Origin: DATEFF01 sp964586395
GTDB taxonomy: Bacteria; Patescibacteriota; Saccharimonadia; Saccharimonadales; EFPC-124
Length of the DNA: 64,000 nucleotides
Direction: 5' to 3'
Assembly (NCBI GenBank): GCA_964586395.1
Contig: CAZPGP010000003.1
Span: 1-64,000, forward strand
Within the stretch, counting starts at the first letter, position 1. Each line of letters starts with the position of its first letter. Under the pieces are notes generated by a model. The model ran no database searches. It saw nothing but the letters and a program-made list of their open reading frames with translations, and was not told the origin of the DNA. This document shows positions 19,682 through 26,887 of the stretch, in pieces. A program made the position numbers and the translations under genes.

Positions 19682-20547
19682 GATGCGAGTCCTTTCTGGT
19701 GTTGGTGTACGACTTTGATAATTTCTTTCAGACGTTCGTCGCCCTCGGCGCGTTTGGCTCGGTGGTACTGCAGGTTGTAGTCAGTGACGAGCTCGCCGGC
19801 GCGGTGTTTGGCGCTGTTCATAGCGTTGAATCGTGCGGCGTACTGGGCAAGTTTGGACTCCATGATGACCTGGATAAGCGCGACACCCATCATGACGGAC
19901 TCGAGGTAGTCGGCAATTTCGTCAACACTCGGCTCGAAGATATAATCACGGCTGCTCACGACTTCGCCGCCACCCTCGACGTCTTCACCAAGGTCTTTGA
20001 CTGCGGCCAAAAGCTCGATGCGTGCGACCTTTTGGACGCGGAGGGATTCGTATGTTTGGTAAAAGACGGAGATTCGTTTGTACTGGCTGAGCGTTTCGAT
20101 GATGTCGGTCACGCTGAAACTGCTGTCGCTGGCGGGCATATTAAATGCCTTGGCGATCGGCATGGTGCGCTGCTTCAGCTGGGCCTGGCCATGCGTGCCG
20201 AGTACGACGATGTCGGTCGTGTCCGGCGTAACTTTGCTGTAATCCTCGAGCATGGTCGTGACGATTTCTTCGTCGATCGCGCCGCTCAAGCTTCCTTCGC
20301 TGGTGACGACCACGAAGACACTCTTGTCGTTGTGCGCGGCTTGGTTTTTGCCGGTCAGCCGCTGGTTGTGATCGATACGCAGGCCGCTGTAGGTCTGCCA
20401 CAGCTCGGCAAAGAACGCTTTGCTGTCGACGACTCGGTTGCGGATTCGGGAAATACGAATGCTGGCGATACTCTCGAAGACTTCCGTCAGGTCCTCCACG
20501 GTGTGGACTTGGTTGAGGTCGGCGGCGATGTTGATAGCGCGGCGCAT
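19678..20547 (-). CDS. atpG: F1-ATPase gamma-like subunit (central shaft)
   Basis: A 289-residue protein of normal gamma length. The C-terminal helix is recognisable: RFNAMNSAKHRAGELVTDYN followed by LQYHRAKRAE and KEIIKVVHQH, matching canonical RM-A-M-x-x-A-T-x-N-A...Y-N-x-x-R-Q-A. The middle has VTSEGSLSGAID in place of the usual D-R-G-L-C-G-G-x-N. The N-terminal helix (VEDLTEVFESIASIRISRIR) keeps the pattern of canonical I-T-x-A-M-x-x-V-A-x-S-K. The shaft helices are therefore intact, so it should turn inside alpha3beta3. The start overlaps the alpha stop by one base. Confidence 0.85.
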   Translation of the reverse strand: MRRAINIAADLNQVHTVEDLTEVFESIASIRISRIRNRVVDSKAFFAELWQTYSGLRIDHNQRLTGKNQAAHNDKSVFVVVTSEGSLSGAIDEEIVTTMLEDYSKVTPDTTDIVVLGTHGQAQLKQRTMPIAKAFNMPASDSSFSVTDIIETLSQYKRISVFYQTYESLRVQKVARIELLAAVKDLGEDVEGGGEVVSSRDYIFEPSVDEIADYLESVMMGVALIQVIMESKLAQYAARFNAMNSAKHRAGELVTDYNLQYHRAKRAEGDERLKEIIKVVHQHQKGLAS

Positions 20548-21971
20548 TACTTGGCTTCTCCCATGGTGCTCATTTCGAGCAGTTGCTTGACCAGGCCGTC
20601 GATGTCTTCGTCCTTCTGGACGGTTGGGGCGAGCTCTTTGACCTTCATTTTCAGGAGGCCGACGTTAAGTTTGCGCTGGCCGGCTGCTTCCATAACTGCG
20701 GCGATGATCAATTCCTGCTCGGTGAGTGTGAATAGCTCGCCTGGTGTTTGGCGGAAGGCTTCGTTGATCTGCCGGCCGAGGGTCAGGGCCTGGACCGTTT
20801 CGGGCGCCATGTCGGCACCGAAGTGTGAGAATTCAGCAGCTTGGCGGAATGTCGCAAGGCTCTTGAACAACGCGCCGGATAGTTTCTTCTGGCGAGGGTT
20901 CTGGGCGCGACCACCCACGCGGGATACAGACAGACCGGCGTTCACGGCTGGTTTGATGTTCTGGCGGAATGTCGCAAGGTCAAAGATAATCTGGCCGTCG
21001 GTGATGGACATGATGCTGGTTGGCAGGTAAGCAGTGATGTCATCGCCTGGGGTTACGACGGCCGGCAGTGCGGTTAACGTCTTGCCATTGACGGCGAGCT
21101 TGCCGGCACGTTCTAGCAGAGATGAGTGAGCGTAAAACATGTCGCCAGGGTAGCTGTCGCGGCCTGGGTTGGCGGCGGCGAGCAGGGAGACCTCGCGGTA
21201 GACTTTGGCATGAGAGCTGAGGTCATCGTAAATCACAACAACGTCACGGCCGTGATACCACAGATATTCGCCGATGGAGCAGCCGACATATGGCGCCAGG
21301 TAGCTTTGGGCGAGCGAATCAAAGATGTTCGCCACGACGACAATACTGTTATTGATGGCGCCCGTTTCGTTCAGGCGAGCCATGAGTGCGTCAATTTCCA
21401 GACGGCGTTTGCCGATGAGGACATAGATAACGATACGATCGGTCCCGACTTGGTTGACGCCGAGCTGCGTCAGAAAGGCGGTTTTACCAGACTTTGTGTC
21501 GCCCATGACGGCGATGCGTTGACCAAGCACGACCGGGAACATCATGTCGACGACGGTCACCCCGGATGCGAGCTGATCGTTCAGAAGTGCGCGATCCATA
21601 ATACCAGGCGCTTTGTTAAAGACTGGCCAGTTCTCTTCAAATCGAATCGAGCCCTTGCCATCCAGTGGTTGACCAAGTGGGTTTATAACGCGACCAATCA
21701 GTGCGTCGCCGACGCCGGTTGTCAGAATGTTGTTCTGCAGGACGACCAGTCCACCGAGCTGGGCGTTTTCGGATTCAAGGTTTAGGACGAGTACAGAGTC
21801 GGTATTGATCTCGCGGACCATGCCCTGCTGTCCGTTCTCGAATAACACCAACGCGTTGGCAGCGATGCCGTCTAGGCCTTTGACTGTAACCAGGAATCGG
21901 TCCACGCCGACAACTTCACCGGTTGGTTGGCCGGACGAGACGAGTTTCTGAAAGAGGTTGTTATCGTACAC
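20547..21971 (-). CDS. atpA: F1-ATPase alpha-like subunit, short N-terminus
   Basis: A 474-residue non-catalytic subunit. The P-loop reads GDTKSGKT at 157-164 (canonical GDRQTGKT). VVVIYDDLSSHAKVYREVSL and PGRDSYPGDMFYAHSSLLER are recognisable, and the arginine-finger segment SVSRVGG is kept. It begins only a few residues before the beta-barrel crown: the roughly 25-residue N-terminal helix that normally binds delta/OSCP is missing. It starts at GTG, overlapping the delta-like gene by 11 bases. Its features fit a working alpha3beta3 head with altered stator attachment. That is inference from the missing helix. Confidence 0.9.
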   Translation of the reverse strand: MYDNNLFQKLVSSGQPTGEVVGVDRFLVTVKGLDGIAANALVLFENGQQGMVREINTDSVLVLNLESENAQLGGLVVLQNNILTTGVGDALIGRVINPLGQPLDGKGSIRFEENWPVFNKAPGIMDRALLNDQLASGVTVVDMMFPVVLGQRIAVMGDTKSGKTAFLTQLGVNQVGTDRIVIYVLIGKRRLEIDALMARLNETGAINNSIVVVANIFDSLAQSYLAPYVGCSIGEYLWYHGRDVVVIYDDLSSHAKVYREVSLLAAANPGRDSYPGDMFYAHSSLLERAGKLAVNGKTLTALPAVVTPGDDITAYLPTSIMSITDGQIIFDLATFRQNIKPAVNAGLSVSRVGGRAQNPRQKKLSGALFKSLATFRQAAEFSHFGADMAPETVQALTLGRQINEAFRQTPGELFTLTEQELIIAAVMEAAGQRKLNVGLLKMKVKELAPTVQKDEDIDGLVKQLLEMSTMGEAK

Positions 21972-22461
21972 TGTTGTAAATCTCCGAAATACGGTTTTTG
22001 TGGCTCAGGATTTGTTCACGGAATGAGTAGTTGTAGATGTGTGAGCCGGCTTGGACGATTATCCCTCCGCCGATGTCAGCGCGGGTTGCGAACGTCAGGA
22101 GTGAATATGGATGGATCTCGCTGCGGAACCAGTCGGTAAGTTTGCGCTTGAAGTCGCGGTTGGGCAGGCTGGCGAGCATGAGGTGAACTGCCGGCGCTTT
22201 ATCTCGAATAGCCTCGAGCTGCTTCAGGAGCTTCTCGGTGGCCGCCTGGTCGGTTGGTTTGATGCCAGCTTCGTGCAAGGTTGCCGTCAGGAGCGCTGAC
22301 GTGTGCACGGGCGCAGGCGTGTCGTCGTGAACGGCCTTGGCTCGAACTGCTGCGTCACGAACCGCGCTAATATGCGCTCGAAGCTCGATGATAATGGCGC
22401 TGAGCTGTTCGGGGGAATACAAGTCGAGTGGAAGATGCAGAGGCGCCTGCGCGGTTGTCAT
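21961..22461 (-). CDS. atpH: F1-ATPase delta/OSCP-like stator subunit
   Basis: A 166-residue soluble protein. The C-terminal half matches delta/OSCP: TFATRADIGGGIIVQAGSHI then YNYSFREQILSHK corresponds to canonical V-D-x-x-L-I-G-G-x-x-x-x-x-G-x-x-x-x-D-x-S-x-x-x-x-L. The N-terminal half is helical and more divergent. The start overlaps the b-like gene by ATGA and the stop overlaps alpha by 11 bases. It presumably links the head to the b-like stalk. As alpha lacks its usual delta-binding helix, the contact must differ from that in ordinary F1F0. Confidence 0.7.
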   Translation of the reverse strand: MTTAQAPLHLPLDLYSPEQLSAIIIELRAHISAVRDAAVRAKAVHDDTPAPVHTSALLTATLHEAGIKPTDQAATEKLLKQLEAIRDKAPAVHLMLASLPNRDFKRKLTDWFRSEIHPYSLLTFATRADIGGGIIVQAGSHIYNYSFREQILSHKNRISEIYNSVR

Positions 22462-23069
22462 GAAAGGATATCTCGCTTAATTTCGTCCTTGTGTTTGTGG
22501 AGCGTCTCAAAGATGTAGGCGGATTGCGCACCCAGGTCAACTTGGTTGCCAAGGCTCTCAATGAGGTAGGCGCTGACGACATCGTTCATGCGTTCGTCCA
22601 GCGAAGCAAAGCGCTTCTCGCCTTCAGCTTGAATGATCTTATCGAGGTGCTCGGTGAGCTGAGTTCGGCGGGTGTCGAGTTCGGCTTGGAGCTTGCTGAA
22701 TTCCTGGATACTTTGGTCGCGAAGGGCTTGCAGGCTGACCTGGTACTTCTCGAATTCACCAGCCAACGAGTTGTTGGCCATATCACTGATGCGCACGCTC
22801 AGGCCGTCCACGGCATTGTCCATCGACTCCTTGAAACGACCACCGGCTTCACTGGCGACCTTGCTGAGCTGTTGCTTGGCAAGGCGCTCGATATCGGTCA
22901 TGTCTACGTCGGCCATAACCTGCTTGGCATCGACTTTGACCTCATATACTTTTGGTTGAGGGCGTTCGTGCAGTTGGCGGTTGAGTTTCATTGCCCATAT
23001 CAGGCTGATGCCATTGATAATTACCATGGCGATGAGTCCGATGACGAGAATGAGTTGGAGTGAGTCCAT
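22458..23069 (-). CDS. b-like stator stalk protein (one TM plus long coiled coil)
   Basis: A 203-residue protein with a single N-terminal TM helix (about residues 5-27) followed by about 170 residues predicted to be almost all helical, rich in Gln/Glu/Lys/Leu heptads (LAKQQLSKVASEAG, LQAELDTRRTQLTEHLDKII). This architecture and the position before delta match subunit b, but sequence similarity is weak and it is longer than the usual 155-170 residues. It lies 15 bases after the c-like protein gene and overlaps the delta-like gene. Alternative: an unrelated coiled-coil anchor recruited as a stator. Confidence 0.65.
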   Translation of the reverse strand: MDSLQLILVIGLIAMVIINGISLIWAMKLNRQLHERPQPKVYEVKVDAKQVMADVDMTDIERLAKQQLSKVASEAGGRFKESMDNAVDGLSVRISDMANNSLAGEFEKYQVSLQALRDQSIQEFSKLQAELDTRRTQLTEHLDKIIQAEGEKRFASLDERMNDVVSAYLIESLGNQVDLGAQSAYIFETLHKHKDEIKRDILS

Positions 23070-23084
23070 GGTCTTTTTATTTTC

Positions 23085-23927
23085 CTACGTTGTTAGTACC
23101 AAATATATAGCAATAAGCATAACCAGTAAAATTCCCAGAGCTGTCGCGCCGACCTCGAAGAGGCTCTTGCGGACCGCGCCCTCGCTCAACGGGTTGCGGC
23201 CGATGCTGATGATGCTGCTGCGGATGGACGAGTAGAGGAGCACGGCGATGCTGACAAAGCCGAATATTAATACGAGCGAGCTAATAAGTACGCGGACGGC
23301 CGAGACTTCCTTGCCGGCGACAGTGTTGGCGAGGGATTGCAGGAATGGCGGGAGGAATGAGTTCTTGTCTTCTGGGGCGACATAGTAGGTTACGTTGACC
23401 GAGACCGGGACGGCGCCGACCTTAACTGACTGTGGCTGGCCGCGCTTGTCATTGATGGATCGTGTGGTTGTGGTGACCTTGGTCAGGTCATCTTGGGCGG
23501 TTCCGACGACGAGTGAGCTGGCGTTTGCCTTCATGCCAACACCATTGATTGGTGAGGCGGTGATCTTGTCGCCTGACTTGATATCGCCATTAATGTCGCT
23601 AACAAGCGTGAGTGTCGTGCCGCTGATGACGACCTGAACTTCCTTGTCGTTGTTGCTGAGTTCTATGAGGGGGCGGTCGCCGATGACGCCGATAAGTTGA
23701 TTGACGCGGTCAGTGTTGCTGAGCTGGACGGTGCTCTGCGAACCACTGGTTAGGCTGACAAGTGCGCCGGTAGCGAGATCGGCCTCCGCGGTCTTGAAGC
23801 CTTGCGAAATGGCGGCGGTGCTCTCGGCTTGGACGACACTAAACGAGTACAGTGCCAAAATAGGGACCATCAACAGGCCCAGGAACCACGCTGTTCGTTT
23901 TTTATTTTGGTATGAGGTCAGCGACAT
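23085..23927 (-). CDS. First gene of the F1-like operon: exported domain fused to a subunit-c-like membrane hairpin
   Basis: 280 residues if translation starts at ATG 23927, chosen because GGTGGGA precedes it; ATG 23939 is also in frame but lacks a ribosome binding site. A signal peptide or TM lies at about 12-34 (cleavage plausible after VVQA). An extracellular beta-rich domain of about 170 residues follows, with SDINGDIKSGDKITASPING and a GVGMKA turn, similar to beta domains in tail-fibre-like surface proteins. The end is a two-helix hairpin (about 211-233 and 256-278) whose cytoplasmic loop IGRNPLSEGAVRKSL closely follows subunit c IARNPEAQGKIRTTL. The position of the ion-binding Glu/Asp is Leu; the nearest acid, Glu258, lies near the membrane edge. 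The topology (loop in, both ends out) equals that of subunit c. Function inferred only. Confidence 0.75.
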   Translation of the reverse strand: MSLTSYQNKKRTAWFLGLLMVPILALYSFSVVQAESTAAISQGFKTAEADLATGALVSLTSGSQSTVQLSNTDRVNQLIGVIGDRPLIELSNNDKEVQVVISGTTLTLVSDINGDIKSGDKITASPINGVGMKANASSLVVGTAQDDLTKVTTTTRSINDKRGQPQSVKVGAVPVSVNVTYYVAPEDKNSFLPPFLQSLANTVAGKEVSAVRVLISSLVLIFGFVSIAVLLYSSIRSSIISIGRNPLSEGAVRKSLFEVGATALGILLVMLIAIYLVLTT

Positions 23928-23956
23928 TCGTCCCACCATTAGTGCTTATGGTACTC

Positions 23957-23962
23957 ATTATA
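23957..23962 (-). promoter_or_regulatory. Probable -10 box of the F1-like operon
   Basis: Perfect TATAAT on the minus strand, 29 bases before the chosen start. No convincing -35 is present at 16-18 bases. TACCATAAGC, the decamer also seen in the two surface-protein promoters, lies just downstream (23953-23944). Confidence 0.45.
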
Positions 23963-24058
23963 ACTTACAAACTTAATAATACCGCATAGTGCTTGTGCTC
24001 GGGGCGTGATTTTACTAAACTTGAATCTAGCAAGAGTAGTAATTAAAGGTAGAGGTTT

Positions 24059-24646
24059 ATGGAATTTCGAAACAGCCAAGCTGGTTCTAACGCTCGTCGT
24101 TACCCCGAACCGACGCGTCAGAACGCACAAGCCCCAAGCAGTAACGAAAATACAACACAAGGAGGCGGCGCAGAAACGCCGGTACATCGCACTATGAACA
24201 TGCAAAACAATTCTTCCAGCAGTAAATTCCGCGGCCCAGTCATGTGGGTTGTCGGCCTTGTCGTCGTAGTGCTTCTGGCGCTCGGTGCTTGGTTTGCGTT
24301 CTCTAAGATGGGCGGCGACGCTGGCGTCAAGGGTGGTCAGTACCAGGCGGTCTTCCTGACAAACGGCCAGGTTTACTTTGGTAAAGTTAGCAGCGTCAAC
24401 AGCGATTACGTTCAGCTGAGTGACATTTACTACCTCCAGGTTCAGCAATCTGTCCAACCCGACGATAAAAGCAAGGCAGCAACCGACCAGTCACAGGTCT
24501 CACTGGCCAAGCTCGGTAGCGAGTTGCACGGTCCAGAGGACGCAATGCACATTTCTCGCCAGCAGGTCCTGTTCTGGGAAAACCTGAAGAACGACGGCAA
24601 GGTCGTCCAGGCTATCAACAGCTACAAGCAGCAGAACAACAAATAG
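24059..24646 (+). CDS. Membrane-anchored protein of unknown function, disordered N-terminus
   Basis: A 195-residue protein, divergent from the F1-like operon. Residues 1-58 are Gln/Asn/Pro/Ser-rich and probably disordered in the cytoplasm, a TM helix lies at about 60-80, and the outer part begins with YQAVFLTNGQVYFGKVSSV, then YVQLSDIYYLQVQ and a helical C-terminus. The VFLTNGQVYFGK segment looks like a small beta domain typical of Patescibacteria proteins I cannot name. The start at ATG 24059 follows a good ribosome binding site (AAAGGTAGAGG). A terminator lies 20 bases after the stop, so it is a single-gene unit. Confidence 0.75.
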   Translation: MEFRNSQAGSNARRYPEPTRQNAQAPSSNENTTQGGGAETPVHRTMNMQNNSSSSKFRGPVMWVVGLVVVVLLALGAWFAFSKMGGDAGVKGGQYQAVFLTNGQVYFGKVSSVNSDYVQLSDIYYLQVQQSVQPDDKSKAATDQSQVSLAKLGSELHGPEDAMHISRQQVLFWENLKNDGKVVQAINSYKQQNNK

Positions 24647-24666
24647 TCGATTTTCGACTCGCAATC

Positions 24667-24697
24667 AACTGCCGCCCCGGATGGTGCGGCAGTTTTG
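24667..24697 (+). terminator. Rho-independent terminator
   Basis: 9-bp stem AACTGCCGC / GCGGCAGTT (24667-24675, 24686-24694) followed by TTTTG. Confidence 0.85.
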
Positions 24698-24733
24698 CAT
24701 TTGTGGGAACTTCAGTTACTATAGTGCCAACAT

Positions 24734-25321
24734 ATGAGCGACGTTACACAGAAAAAACGGATCATTACAATTGCCGGAAAACCGGGCAGCGGTAAGTCGA
24801 CGGCCAGCAAAGCTATTGCTGAGCAGCTAGGTTACGAGCACTTTAGTTCTGGCGATTTGTTTCGGGCCATTGGCCGTGAGCGCGGTATTGATGTTACTCA
24901 GACCAACCAAGCCGCCGAGGACGACAAAGAAATCGACCGCCTAGTGGATGACCGTCTAGCGAGGATTGGCGAAACGCAGGATCAAGTTGCCATTGACTCA
25001 CGACTGGCATGGCACTGGATTCCGCAGTCGTTTAAAATTTACCTTGACCTCGACCTAGAGGTTGCCGCACGACGCATCCTTGCCAACATCGACCCTGTTC
25101 GCAAAGAGCACGAGCACATCCCCGACGATCCCAAGGAATACGCCGACGCACTCCAGCACCGACTTGACCTTGAAGCCAAACGCTACAAGGACAAATACGA
25201 CGTTAATCCATACGACACTTCTAACTACGATCTCGTCGTCGATACCGAGGCGAACAACCCAGCGCAGGTTGCAGAGATTATCTTGACGGCCTACGATAAG
25301 TGGTTCGAACAGGACGTTTAG
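24734..25321 (+). CDS. cmk: Cytidylate kinase-like P-loop kinase
   Basis: A 195-residue P-loop kinase. Walker A GKPGSGKST is at about 15-23, then the NMP-binding segment HFSSGDLFRAIGRERGIDV, EIDRLVDDRLARIG, and AIDSRLAWHWI. This order matches the short archaeal-type cytidylate kinase (CMP/dCMP phosphorylation) rather than the longer E. coli Cmk, but substrate is inferred and another NMP-type kinase is possible. The nearest -10-like element is TACTAT, 11 bases before the ATG, and there is no clear Shine-Dalgarno. The stop codon overlaps the CIRCE element that controls hrcA. Confidence 0.75.
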   Translation: MSDVTQKKRIITIAGKPGSGKSTASKAIAEQLGYEHFSSGDLFRAIGRERGIDVTQTNQAAEDDKEIDRLVDDRLARIGETQDQVAIDSRLAWHWIPQSFKIYLDLDLEVAARRILANIDPVRKEHEHIPDDPKEYADALQHRLDLEAKRYKDKYDVNPYDTSNYDLVVDTEANNPAQVAEIILTAYDKWFEQDV

Positions 25322-25356
25322 CACTCTTGACGCTCGAGTGCTAGCCGGCGTACTAT
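25318..25356 (+). promoter_or_regulatory. CIRCE operator and promoter of hrcA-grpE
   Basis: TTAGCACTC, nine bases, GAGTGCTAG (25318-25344): one mismatch from consensus CIRCE. TTGACG inside the spacer (25327-25332) and TACTAT at 25351-25356 (18-base spacing) form a promoter, so HrcA binding would cover the -35. The left arm overlaps the stop codon of the upstream kinase gene. Confidence 0.9.
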
Positions 25357-25389
25357 TAAGCCACTGGGTTCGCCCGGTAAGCGATACTT

Positions 25390-26091
25390 ATGACCGACCG
25401 ACAGGCCCAAATTCTAGCTGCTATTATCGAGCAATACGCTGAGGTTGCATCCCCAGTTGGTTCGTTGATGATGGCCAAAATTTTCAATGTCAGTTCGGCC
25501 ACAATCCGCTCAGAGATGGGCCGCCTGGAGGAGATGGGCTACATCGCGCAGCCACACACTTCCGCGGGCCGAATTCCGACGGACAAAGGGTATCGGTTCT
25601 ACGTCAACCAGCTAGCTCAGGATGGTAACCCCGGCACCATCGATCGCACTGCGAGAGCGATCGATACTAGACTGAGCCAAGCTGGGCGACCAGAGCGCGC
25701 TATCCGTGCAGCGGTTGATATGCTCGCTGAGCTGACGCACAATGTCGGCCTAGCAACTATTGGCGATCAACTGTACATCAGCGGGTTCGGGCGGCTATTT
25801 AGCCAGCCTGAATTCATGCAAGCTGCGGGTCCAATCCACGAAGTTGCTCAGCTGTTGGATAACCTCGAACCTTGGTTGCGCGAGACCGCACCAAACCAAC
25901 CACTGAACGTATATATCGGTCGCGAGAATCCCATCGGTAAGGCGAGCAACTGTTCGTTGATCATCAGTCGGTTCCGCTCGCCGTTTTCAGATCAGAGCTA
26001 TATTGGCGTGCTTGGGCCAACCAGGCAAAGCTATCGCCAAGTTATGAACTTGGTCTCACACGCCGGTCAATCACTTGAAGATGTTTTGTAG
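25390..26091 (+). CDS. hrcA: Heat-shock repressor HrcA (short form)
   Basis: A 233-residue repressor that binds CIRCE and is released when GroEL/ES-type chaperone capacity is exceeded. The winged-helix domain is clear: TDRQAQILAAIIEQYAEVAS, PVGS, SSATIRSEMGRLEEMGYI and PHTSAGRIPTDKGYRFYV. The C-terminal part is about 100 residues shorter than in B. subtilis HrcA (about 340). It is controlled by its own CIRCE, so it is autoregulated, and is followed after 21 bases by grpE. No groEL operon is in the window, but dnaK also has a CIRCE. Confidence 0.93.
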   Translation: MTDRQAQILAAIIEQYAEVASPVGSLMMAKIFNVSSATIRSEMGRLEEMGYIAQPHTSAGRIPTDKGYRFYVNQLAQDGNPGTIDRTARAIDTRLSQAGRPERAIRAAVDMLAELTHNVGLATIGDQLYISGFGRLFSQPEFMQAAGPIHEVAQLLDNLEPWLRETAPNQPLNVYIGRENPIGKASNCSLIISRFRSPFSDQSYIGVLGPTRQSYRQVMNLVSHAGQSLEDVL

Positions 26092-26112
26092 ATTAATAGG
26101 AGACACACAGAC

Positions 26113-26610
26113 ATGGCAGACAAAAAAGCAGAGTTAGAGCAGCAAGTCGGCGAGTTGACCGCTGACATTCAACGTATTCAGGCTGATTTTATCAACTACC
26201 GCACACGCGCCGAGGAAGACAAGCAGCGTGGAATCGTTGCCGGTAAGGCCGCTGCCGTCCTGAAGCTTCTGCCGGTCATCGACAACATCGACCGCGCCGT
26301 CGGTCACATCCCTGCTGAGCTGGCAGGCAACCCGTGGGTAAAGGGTGTCAGCTCGTTGGGCAAGAGCCTAGACAAGTCGCTCGACGAGATGGGCGTGACG
26401 CGAATTGCCGCTGTTGGCCAGCCATTTGACCCGAACTTCCACGAAGCAATCAGCGCTGAGGGCGAGGGCACGCACGAGATCGTGACCGAGGAGCTTCGCG
26501 CTGGCTACATGCTCGAAGGCCAAGTTATCCGCCACAGCATGGTGAAGGTAACGCGCCAGGACGAGCCTGCCGCTGATCATACGCCGGCAGCTGATGATAG
26601 CGCAGAGTAA
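26113..26610 (+). CDS. grpE: Nucleotide exchange factor GrpE
   Basis: A 165-residue co-chaperone that releases ADP from DnaK. It has an N-terminal coiled coil (residues 1-40, QVGELTADIQRIQADFINYR) and the C-terminal head with KLLPVIDNIDRAVGH, PNFHEAISAEG and GYMLEGQVIRHSMVKV, the GrpE signature region. It begins at ATG 26113 after a GGAG-type site and is co-transcribed with hrcA. The stop codon is followed directly, in the same frame, by an open stretch of different composition, which marks the edge of an apparent insertion. Confidence 0.93.
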   Translation: MADKKAELEQQVGELTADIQRIQADFINYRTRAEEDKQRGIVAGKAAAVLKLLPVIDNIDRAVGHIPAELAGNPWVKGVSSLGKSLDKSLDEMGVTRIAAVGQPFDPNFHEAISAEGEGTHEIVTEELRAGYMLEGQVIRHSMVKVTRQDEPAADHTPAADDSAE

Positions 26611-26805
26611 CTGCCCGGTGAGGGCCTGGTCTACGTCTGCTTCGACGAGGAGAATCTGCTGCTGATCGACATCGACACTGGCAGCGGGTTCACTCGCATC
26701 CAGCGGAGTACCGTCTTCGGCCAGGCCCGCGAGACGCCCCCCGATCAATTCATTGTTAGTTTCGTGGCCGGGGAACTCGTTTGGAGCCGTCAAACCACGG
26801 GTTAG
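26611..26805 (+). pseudogene. Open-frame remnant directly after the grpE stop
   Basis: 64 codons without an ATG or useful GTG/TTG run on in the grpE frame immediately after TAA 26608-26610, ending at TAG 26803-26805. The product would read LPGEGLVYVCFDEENLLLID and so on to FIVSFVAGELVWSRQTTG, a protein-like, low-repeat sequence with GC-rich codons unlike grpE. I read it as a truncated piece of a gene brought in with the following cassette. Stop-codon readthrough to extend GrpE is the alternative. No function assigned. Confidence 0.5.
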
Positions 26806-26816
26806 GTTGGTAGGTA

Positions 26817-26845
26817 GTGACAAATAGTTGTTTTTATAGTATAGT
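26817..26845 (+). promoter_or_regulatory. Promoter of the 26.9-kb cassette
   Basis: GTGACA (26817-26822), 17 bases, TATAGT (26840-26845) in a short AT-rich island inside GC-rich surroundings, followed by a ribosome binding site GGAGG before the ATG at 26888. Confidence 0.65.
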
Positions 26846-26887
26846 TTGTTTTCGTAAGGAGAGGTTCCTTCTGAGGAGGCGTTCTAA

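Noticed and set aside
19699..21030. 443-codon plus-strand open frame opposite gamma and alpha
   Set aside because: It lies fully antisense to recognisable F1 genes with overlapping starts and stops. It has no ribosome binding site.
22458..23069. Calling the stalk gene a certain atpF
   Set aside because: Architecture and position fit, but residue-level similarity to subunit b is too weak, so the symbol was left out.
26368..26823. Minus-strand 151-codon frame across the grpE end
   Set aside because: It is antisense to grpE and to the plus-strand remnant that better fits coding periodicity; no ribosome binding site.
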